NCBI GenBank assembly: GCA_002747145.1
Contig: PDTI01000008.1
Location: forward strand, 1-48,087
DNA: 48,087 nucleotides
Direction: 5' to 3'
Origin: Desulfobacter postgatei
Lineage (GTDB): Bacteria > Desulfobacterota > Desulfobacteria > Desulfobacterales > Desulfobacteraceae
The translations under genes were made by a program, and so were the position numbers. Numbering within the stretch: the stretch's first letter is position 1; each line of letters begins with the position of its first letter. This document shows, one piece after another, positions 44,681 to 48,087 of the stretch. The notes below the pieces were generated by a model. That model ran no database searches, was not told the DNA's origin, and saw only the letters and a program-made list of their open reading frames with translations.

Positions 44681-44827
44681 CCCCTTGCCAAATCAGGGGT
44701 AAAACCTTATAAAGAGGCAAAAAATTGGCAACGTATGAAAATACTGTCAGGGCTGAAATTCCCATAAAATGGACTGTCGGACGCCAGCACAAAGATAGCC
44801 AACTTTGACAAAGGAAATCAAACAATT

Positions 44828-47104
44828 ATGAGCATTGAAATATGCTATATCATTGCAGGGCTGCTGATCCTGTTTGCAATTTTTGATCTGATTGTGGGTG
44901 TTACCAATGATGCGGTTAATTTTTTAAACTCCTCCATTGGATCCAAGGCAGCGCCCTTTAAAATAATTATGATTATTGCCAGTGCCGGCATTCTGACCGG
45001 TGTTACGTTCTCTGCAGGCATGATGGAAGTTGCCCGGAAAGGTATTTTTCATCCTGAGCTTTTTACCATGCCCGAACTTCTGACCATATTTATCGCCGTC
45101 ATGCTCACGGATATCCTGCTTTTAGATCTTTTCAACACACATGGTCTGCCCACTTCCACCACCGTATCCATTGTATTTGAATTGCTCGGATCTGCCGTGG
45201 CCCTTTCCTTGATAAAACTTGGGACCCATTCAGATTCAGGGCTTGGGCTTGTGGATTATATTAATTCGACCAAAGCCATTACCATTGTTTTCGGGATATT
45301 GTTGTCCATTATTGTGGCGTTTGCCTCGGGTGCAATTGTTCAGTTTATATCCAGGCTGATCTTTACCTTTAATTATGAAAACCGGCTGAAGTATTACGGT
45401 GCGCTATGGGGCGGTGTCGCCCTTACCGTCATTACCTTTTTCATCCTTATAAAAGGGGCTAAAGGGGCCACGTTTATGGATCAACACATGGTGACATGGA
45501 TCAAAAGCCACTCTCTTATTATCATGGGGTGTATTTTTGCCATCTCAGCCGTTATCCTTCAAATTCTGATCAGCGCGTTCAAGATAAATATTCTTAAACC
45601 CATTGTTCTTGTGGGTACGTTTGCCCTGGCCATGGCCTTTGCAGCCAACGATCTTGTCAATTTTATTGGTGTGCCTTTAGCAGGACTCAATGCCTTCATC
45701 ACCGCTCTGGCCTCATCTGATCCCATGAACATGAACATGGGGGCACTGGGAGGAAAAATTCATACCCCCACCTTTATTATGCTCATTGCGGGCACCATCA
45801 TGGTGGTCACCCTGTGGGTGTCCAGCAAGGCAAGGACAGTAGCTGAAACAGAAATCAGTCTGGGCAAGCAGGATGAAGGCATGGAGCGGTTCGAGTCGGT
45901 CTGGCTGTCCAGGCGCATTGTCAACCTGTTCCACAGTCTGTTTACCTCTGTCAAAACCATCGCTCCCCCCTTCATAGGCAAAATTGTAGCCAGAAGAATC
46001 AGCCCGATTCCTGAAGATGCCCATGCCGGCGAAAGGGAAAAACCATCCTTTGACCTGCTGCGTGCATCTGTAAATCTGATGGTGGCATCTGCTGTTGTCT
46101 CCCTGGCCACTTCCCTGAAACTGCCTTTGTCCACGACCTATGTAACCTTTATGGTCGCCATGGGGTCTTCCTTTTCCGATCAGGCCTGGGGCAGGGAAAG
46201 TGCCGTATACCGTGTCACCGGGGTTTTGACCGTAGTCGGTGGCTGGTTCATGACGGCTCTGATTGCCTTTATGGCCTCGTTTATCTGCGCCAATATCATC
46301 TATTATTTTAAACTTCCAGGCGTGGGCTGCCTGATGATCTTTGTCTTTTTCATGATCCGCAGAAATAAAAAGTACCACGATGGTAATCAAAAAACCAAAG
46401 AGGAGATCACCATTTACCACCTTGAAAAGGTGGAAGATTTCCAATCTTCTGTTTCAGCAACATTTGACCATATCGCCATTCATCTGCAAGGCATAAGACT
46501 CTCCCTGGGAGAGGTGTTTGATGCCCTATTTGAAGAAGATTTGGACACCTTAAGGGCCCAACGCAGGAAGGTCAAGCATTTCCAGATAAGCAGCAACATA
46601 ATCATTGCAAATATTTTTAAAGTGTTACGACTTCTGCAACGGGGAGATCACAAGGGGTCGTTTAACTATTACCAGATTATCCGGCGCCTTCAGAAAATTA
46701 ATGATGGGTACAGGGATACGGTGATCAGATCCACCATGCATATCGCCAACCGGCACAAGGGGCTTTTACCAGCCCAGATTGAGGAACTCAAGGATATCAA
46801 AACAGAGATTCTTTATATTTTTGAGCAGGTTGAAATTGCATTTAATAAAAATGATATTGTGGACTGCAACCACATCGCTGCAAGGTTCCACTATTTAAGA
46901 GACCTGGTGGATGAATACAATGCCAATCAGATTGCAAGAATCAGGGAAGAGTCCTCAAAGACACGTCTGAGCATCATGTACTACGCCATTTCCGGAAACT
47001 GCGTCATGATGTCCAAACAAACAGTCAAGCTGCTTGAAATATTTAATGAAGCCCTGCCCCCCAAAGACGGTACTAACGCTTGTAAAAACTTGCGTTTAGA
47101 TTGA
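44828..47104 (+). CDS. PiT-family inorganic phosphate transporter with PhoU-like C-terminal domain
   Basis: A 758-residue protein. Two PiT repeats carry the signatures GVTNDAVNFLNSSIGSKAAP (about 24-43) and AFAANDLVNFIGVPLAGL (about 276-293) in a membrane region of some 10-12 helices reaching to about residue 515. The last 220 residues are soluble and helical (HLEKVEDFQSSVSATFDHI and so on), resembling PhoU-like helical bundles that modulate uptake. The family is a cation-coupled low-affinity phosphate importer; sulfate import was proposed for some relatives and cannot be excluded in a sulfate reducer. ATG 44828 follows AAAGGAAA. It is monocistronic and convergent with the SEC-C gene. Confidence 0.9.
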   Translation: MSIEICYIIAGLLILFAIFDLIVGVTNDAVNFLNSSIGSKAAPFKIIMIIASAGILTGVTFSAGMMEVARKGIFHPELFTMPELLTIFIAVMLTDILLLDLFNTHGLPTSTTVSIVFELLGSAVALSLIKLGTHSDSGLGLVDYINSTKAITIVFGILLSIIVAFASGAIVQFISRLIFTFNYENRLKYYGALWGGVALTVITFFILIKGAKGATFMDQHMVTWIKSHSLIIMGCIFAISAVILQILISAFKINILKPIVLVGTFALAMAFAANDLVNFIGVPLAGLNAFITALASSDPMNMNMGALGGKIHTPTFIMLIAGTIMVVTLWVSSKARTVAETEISLGKQDEGMERFESVWLSRRIVNLFHSLFTSVKTIAPPFIGKIVARRISPIPEDAHAGEREKPSFDLLRASVNLMVASAVVSLATSLKLPLSTTYVTFMVAMGSSFSDQAWGRESAVYRVTGVLTVVGGWFMTALIAFMASFICANIIYYFKLPGVGCLMIFVFFMIRRNKKYHDGNQKTKEEITIYHLEKVEDFQSSVSATFDHIAIHLQGIRLSLGEVFDALFEEDLDTLRAQRRKVKHFQISSNIIIANIFKVLRLLQRGDHKGSFNYYQIIRRLQKINDGYRDTVIRSTMHIANRHKGLLPAQIEELKDIKTEILYIFEQVEIAFNKNDIVDCNHIAARFHYLRDLVDEYNANQIARIREESSKTRLSIMYYAISGNCVMMSKQTVKLLEIFNEALPPKDGTNACKNLRLD

Positions 47105-47150
47105 TCCTCGACAGGCTGTCGATTGAACAGACCTTCACGGCACCAAGCGT

Positions 47151-47564
47151 TCAGGCCCATCTATATTTTAGTCCACTTCCACATGGGCAGGGCTCGTTTC
47201 TTCCAATCTTTGGTATATTCTGAGTAAACAACCGGACATTTGGGGTGTCCCTGTCTTCATACTCTTCATCATCTTGGTCCTCCCCATCATATTCTTCATC
47301 GATAGTTTCCTTGGCCAGATGTGTCGGAGGAAAGAATAAACCATTATGTGAAATTAGTATACTGATTCGTATAGCGGCTATGCAAAAGGCCACAACAAAG
47401 ACTGAGCTGATGGCAAGAACAGTGCTTTGGAAAATACTCAAGGGCACAATCATGGAAAAGATGTATCCAACGCCAAGAAACAGAAAGGTTGACACCATTA
47501 CAGCCAATATCAATAAAAAAAGTACAATGAAAATCCCAATAAAACCCATTCCGATAACGCCCAT
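47151..47564 (-). CDS. Membrane protein with truncated SEC-C zinc motif
   Basis: A 137-residue protein. Two hydrophobic segments (about 7-33 and 37-69) are followed by an acidic linker (DEEYDGEDQDDEEYEDRD) and the C-terminal IGRNEPCPCGSGLKYRWA. That is the first half of a SEC-C motif (CPCGSGxKY), but the usual final CCG or CHG pair is missing because a TGA follows RWA. Either the motif has degenerated or the gene lost its last codons. No family name can be given. It begins 25 bases from the sat terminator. Confidence 0.7.
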   Translation of the reverse strand: MGVIGMGFIGIFIVLFLLILAVMVSTFLFLGVGYIFSMIVPLSIFQSTVLAISSVFVVAFCIAAIRISILISHNGLFFPPTHLAKETIDEEYDGEDQDDEEYEDRDTPNVRLFTQNIPKIGRNEPCPCGSGLKYRWA

Positions 47565-47588
47565 TTTTTATTGGTTAAAGTCCTGAAC

Positions 47589-47626
47589 AAAAAGCAGCCC
47601 TTTCCCATCAAGAAAAGGGCTGTTTT
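47589..47626 (-). terminator. Terminator of sat
   Basis: Perfect 9-bp stem CAGCCCTTT/AAAGGGCTG with a 10-base loop, followed on the minus strand by CTTTTT and on the plus strand by TTTT. It ends the sat transcript 47 bases after its stop codon. Confidence 0.85.
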
Positions 47627-47672
47627 GAATTACATCACAAAAAAACAGATGTTAATTAATAAAAAGAGGAGG

Positions 47673-48087
47673 TTACATCTTTGAACCTTCTGCATGGCTC
47701 TGCAGTTTTACTTCAACCTTTTCGGTCAAGCCAGCATAGTACTCTCTAAGGATAACCAAAACTTCTTCGCGGCCAAAGTGATCAACAACAGGTTCGTTGT
47801 TGGACAGGGCGTGACGTAGTTTGGTACCGGAGAGGATAACACGGTCTTCTTTACTATGGGGGCAGGTTCTCATGGACGCCATGCCGTCGCATTTGTGGCA
47901 GTAGAAGGTCCAGTCAATTTTCAGCGGTTGGCACAGCAGGCGCTTGCCTTCATCTTCGGGCATGGGGATGGTATCAAAAATTTCCTGTGCTTCAAACAGG
48001 GTGTAGAAGTCACCAACGCCGGCATGGTCACGGCCGATGATCATTCTGTTAACACCGTAGTTCTGACGGAAGGTGGCATGCAGCAGG
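47673..48087 (-). CDS. sat: Sulfate adenylyltransferase (ATP sulfurylase), C-terminal part
   Basis: Only the last 137 residues are inside the window; the gene continues past the right edge. [20 protein letters not shown] and the ending with [17 protein letters not shown] and SGTKLRHAL are diagnostic of dissimilatory ATP sulfurylase, including the Cys set seen in sulfate-reducer enzymes. It activates sulfate to adenosine 5'-phosphosulfate, the first cytoplasmic step of sulfate respiration. It is the strongest single pointer to the organism's lifestyle. A clear terminator follows. Confidence 0.96.
   Translation of the reverse strand, partial: LLHATFRQNYGVNRMIIGRDHAGVGDFYTLFEAQEIFDTIPMPEDEGKRLLCQPLKIDWTFYCHKCDGMASMRTCPHSKEDRVILSGTKLRHALSNNEPVVDHFGREEVLVILREYYAGLTEKVEVKLQSHAEGSKM

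Noticed and set aside
47105..47150. TCGACAG/CTGTCGA palindrome after the phosphate transporter as a terminator
   Set aside because: The loop is too small and no T tract follows on either strand.

Overview
The window looks like a chromosomal segment of a complete-oxidising, sulfate-reducing member of the Desulfobacterales (Desulfobacter/Desulfobacula-like). This is inferred from gene content: the 3' part of ATP sulfurylase (sat) at the right edge, a diheme-type succinate dehydrogenase/fumarate reductase (CAB order), a MaeB-type malic enzyme, a bacterial arginine kinase and a Pfa-like secondary-lipid synthase. No rRNA, tRNA or CRISPR array was seen.

Layout. 1-4.1 kb: SAM cycle, with metK-ahcY on the minus strand behind a structured, terminator-bearing leader, and a divergent adenosine kinase. 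Together they make SAM, hydrolyse SAH and remove adenosine. 4.2-6.6 kb: lon. 6.9-12.2 kb: a small DtxR/MntR-type regulator with a palindrome over its -35, then (minus strand) yebG, a membrane-fusion protein and an RND efflux pump in one apparent operon. 12.4-18.9 kb: an accessory-like stretch with a MazF/ribbon-helix-helix toxin-antitoxin pair, an orphan PEP-CTERM protein, a Cys-rich 62-residue protein plus arginine kinase, a short HPF, a 98-residue unknown, a PanP-type decarboxylase and several non-coding repeats. 18.97-26.5 kb: a giant fatty-acid/polyketide-type synthase (KS-AT-ACP-ACP / KR-DH-DH-DH) broken into two reading frames exactly at a run of nine A. 26.6-34.7 kb: an unknown membrane protein, sdhCAB, maeB, nth. 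34.7-37.5 kb: a PP-loop ATPase, then a small AT-rich island with two transposase remnants flanking a two-gene membrane/GYxP-repeat module. 37.5-44.6 kb: rlmN divergent from the conserved translation operon ffh-rpsP-khpA-rimM-trmD-(SPOUT MTase)-rplS-rnhB-yraN-rsmI. 44.8-48.1 kb: a PiT-type phosphate transporter, a SEC-C membrane protein and sat.

Two families of roughly 160-bp dispersed elements run through the window. Family A has full or short copies at 13437, 18688, 27398 and 33862, and end fragments at 6738 and 44664. Family B has copies at 12402, 15942 and 27561, and fragments at 37461 and 44623. Each full element can fold along its whole length into one hairpin, and nearly all ends abut a TA dinucleotide, as expected of MITEs moved by an IS630/Tc1-mariner-type transposase; no such transposase gene is present here.

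The items most worth following up are the synthase interrupted at a slippery A9 site, the metK leader with two mutually exclusive stems, the DUF6338-like/GYxP gene pair, and the two hairpin repeat families.
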